Notes under the pieces: model-generated
Told to the model about the DNA's origin: nothing
Databases searched by the model: none
What the model saw: the letters and a program-made list of their open reading frames with translations, nothing else
Made by a program: the position numbers and the translations under genes
Origin: an uncultured Pelagibacteraceae bacterium
GTDB lineage: Bacteria > Pseudomonadota > Alphaproteobacteria > Pelagibacterales > Pelagibacteraceae
Reading direction: 5' to 3'
Assembly (NCBI GenBank): GCA_902595115.1
Contig: CACJOS010000007.1
Span: 1 to 54,209 of the forward strand
Length of the DNA stretch: 54,209 nucleotides
Part shown: positions 52,648 through 54,209 of the stretch, in pieces
How the letters are laid out: every line of letters starts with the position of its first letter
Numbering within the stretch: position 1 is the stretch's first letter

Positions 52648-53139
52648 ATGCAGAACAAAAAAAGTCACAAAGTAGCAATAGTAATGGGTAGTCAATCGGA
52701 TTACTCAACTATGAAATACACAGTTAAAGTGCTCAAGATACTCAAAATAAAATATGAAACTAAAATTGTATCAGCTCACAGAACTCCAAATAGAATGTAC
52801 GACTTTGCAAAAAAAGCTGAAAAAAATAATATTTCTGTAATTATTGCAGGGGCTGGCGGCTCTGCACACCTTCCTGGAATGATAGCTGCTTTAACAAGAA
52901 TACCTGTAATAGGAGTTCCAATAGAAAGTAAAAAATTAAAAGGATTGGACAGTCTTCTTTCAATAGCTCAAATGCCAAAGGGAATACCAGTTGGAACAGT
53001 TGCTATCGGTGTTGATGGGGCGATAAATGCTGCTTTACTAACTGCATCTATATTGTCAGTTAGCGATATAAAAATAAGAAATAATCTTGAAAATTGGCGT
53101 AGTAAACAAACTAGATCTGTGAAAAAAATACCACGTTAA
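52648..53139 (+). CDS. purE: N5-carboxyaminoimidazole ribonucleotide mutase
   Basis: A 163-residue PurE of class I, which moves the carboxyl group of N5-CAIR to C4 in purine synthesis. The family blocks are [12 protein letters not shown] near residues 12-23, [30 protein letters not shown] and the [18 protein letters not shown] region. It is followed directly by purK (stop and start are adjacent at 53139/53140), the normal purEK arrangement. It is divergent from the M19 gene with about 47 bases between starts. Confidence 0.96.
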   Translation: MQNKKSHKVAIVMGSQSDYSTMKYTVKVLKILKIKYETKIVSAHRTPNRMYDFAKKAEKNNISVIIAGAGGSAHLPGMIAALTRIPVIGVPIESKKLKGLDSLLSIAQMPKGIPVGTVAIGVDGAINAALLTASILSVSDIKIRNNLENWRSKQTRSVKKIPR

Positions 53140-54188
53140 ATGAGTAAGATAAATCTTGGAATTTTAGGTGGTGGTCAATTAGGAAGTATGCTTGCAACAG
53201 CAGCAAAGAAATTAAATGTACAAACTACCATTTATTGTGACGATGAAAATGCCCCCGCACAAAAATTTGCTGATAATTTTATACTGGGTGATTATAGTGA
53301 TGAAAAGAAAATTTCAGAGTTTATTAATAAAGTAAGTATTGTAACATATGAATTTGAAAATATTCCCTTTAATACACTTGATTTTATTAATAGACATAAA
53401 CAAGTTTTACCAAAACCAAATATAAATCAGGTTATCCAAAATAGATTTTCTGAAAAAAATTTTATAAATTACTTAGGTATTAAAACAACTGACTATGTAA
53501 TCATAAAAAACTTAAAAGATTTAAATAATAATTTAAAACTTTTACCTGGTATTTTGAAAACCACTACTCTTGGTTATGACGGCAAAGGACAAATTAGGCT
53601 AAATAATAAAAATGAGATAGATCAACACAAAATAGATTTTAACAATCAGTATATTTTAGAAAAAATTATAAATCTAAAGAAAGAAATTTCAGTAATTATT
53701 ACGAGATTTAAAAATCAAACCTATGAGATATATGAACCAATAGAAAATATACATAAAGATCAGATACTTAAATTTTCAGAAATACCAGCAAAAATAAGTA
53801 GTAATATTTTAAATTTATCAACCGAATGGGCAAAAAAAATTTCGGAAGAATTAGACTATGTAGGTACTTTATGTGTAGAGTATTTTATTGACGAAAACGA
53901 CAATCTTTACGTAAATGAAATCGCACCCAGGGTACATAACTCTGGTCACTTAACAATAAATTCCCATAATGTAAGTCAATTTGAAAATCACATAAGAGCA
54001 GTCTGTGCCTTAGATAAATTGGAAACAAAAAAGATTTATAATGCAAAAATGATAAACTTAATTGGTGAAGATATTACTGAGTATCGAAACAAAAAAGTTA
54101 AAGAAAATGAATTTTTTTTTGATTACCAAAAAAAGAGATAAAACCAAAAAGAAAAATGGGTCATTTCACCACGATTATTAAAATTTAA
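53140..54188 (+). CDS. purK: N5-carboxyaminoimidazole ribonucleotide synthase (probable frameshift near 3' end)
   Basis: An ATP-grasp enzyme making N5-CAIR. LGILGGGQLGSMLATAAKKL opens the protein; TTLGYDGKGQ, VEYFIDENDNLYVNEIAPR and HNSGHLTIN are the ATP-grasp and family motifs. The frame ends at 54139-54141 after 333 residues, without the usual C-terminal KMGH block. Adding one A to the seven-A run at 54128-54134 opens the next frame to 54188, restoring QKKEIKPKRKMGHFT and a natural stop. I annotate the extended gene and treat the early stop as a homopolymer error or a very recent mutation. Confidence 0.88.
54128..54134 (+). other. Homopolymer site of the likely purK frameshift
   Basis: A run of seven A where eight would keep the PurK frame. 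The conserved end KMGHFTT lies in the +1 frame directly after it. Such runs are common in this genome and are typical places for sequencing error or slippage. Confidence 0.7.
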
Positions 54189-54190
54189 TA

Positions 54191-54209
54191 ATGAAAAAAT
54201 TTATAATTT
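54191..54209 (+). CDS. Start of an unknown gene, cut by the window end
   Basis: ATG at 54191-54193 opens MKKFII, three bases after the restored purK stop. The basic and hydrophobic start looks like a signal peptide or membrane anchor. Only six codons are visible, so nothing further can be said. Confidence 0.4.

Noticed and set aside
51632-52708. A 358-residue start for the M19 gene at 52708
   Set aside because: It would overlap the purE coding region; the ATG at 52600 begins the recognisable protein.
1-54209. CRISPR array, tRNA/rRNA, insertion sequence or prophage
   Set aside because: No regularly spaced repeats, cloverleaf or rRNA sequence, transposase or phage structural genes were seen.

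Overview
The window is a 54.2 kb piece of a very AT-rich, gene-dense genome. Genes abut or overlap by 1-14 bases, several convergent pairs end on adjacent bases, and no stretch over 300 bases lacks a gene; the longest gap is about 273 bases at 44263-44535. Low GC, Lys/Asn/Ile-rich proteins, several ABC systems for methylated osmolytes, and many folate-linked demethylation enzymes point to a streamlined marine alphaproteobacterium of the SAR11 (Pelagibacterales) type. That assignment is inference from style and content; no rRNA is present. I saw no tRNA, rRNA, CRISPR array, insertion sequence or phage module.

Layout. 1-1367: the end of nuoK and the first half of nuoL. This stops at a suspicious tail-to-tail junction with a truncated etfA; a 12-base word fits both genes. 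1356-5728 (minus): a DUF4864-like protein, a small membrane protein, a dimethylglycine/sarcosine dehydrogenase, etfB and etfA. 5786-11092: a beta-hydroxyacid dehydrogenase, a GDPD phosphodiesterase, a gamma-butyrobetaine dioxygenase divergent from an orphan ProV ATPase, a pseudoazurin, and a 3-dehydrocarnitine cleavage (BKACE) enzyme. 11126-16240 (plus): class II aldolase, aldehyde dehydrogenase, VOC protein, homocysteine methyltransferase, MsrA, serine hydrolase. 16237-19760 (minus): DMT permease, amidase, iron alcohol dehydrogenase. 20731-25083: a complete betaine-type ABC importer (ATPase divergent from a tandem-fused permease and a binding protein). 25141-28400 (plus): SDR, betainyl-CoA-type thioesterase, DMT permease, 2OG oxygenase. 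28406-32961 (minus): a seven-gene operon centred on L-carnitine dehydrogenase. 33002-37337: two paralogous beta-propeller autotransporters. 37360-44262 (minus): an operon with bhmT, a second dimethylglycine dehydrogenase, a methyltransferase, a Rieske oxygenase, a DddP-like M24 protein and an APS-kinase-like protein. 44536-48629 (plus): binding protein, permease, MTHFR-like protein, DmdA-like demethylase. 48673-54209: a Yip1-like protein, an operon of unknowns with an M19 dipeptidase, then purE-purK.

How it fits together. The window encodes a nearly complete path from gamma-butyrobetaine through carnitine, 3-dehydrocarnitine, betainyl-CoA, glycine betaine and dimethylglycine to sarcosine or glycine. 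It also carries the importers, electron-transfer flavoprotein and one-carbon enzymes to use the methyl groups. A second, less understood layer (Rieske oxygenase, DddP-like protein, DmdA-like demethylase with its own MTHFR partner and importer) suggests use of further onium compounds such as DMSP, stachydrine or other betaines. The most promising undescribed unit is the 44536-48629 importer plus MTHFR plus DmdA-like cassette, read together with the divergent bhmT operon. Two sequence-quality issues need attention: the nuoL/etfA junction near 1356-1367 and a probable one-base frameshift near the end of purK.
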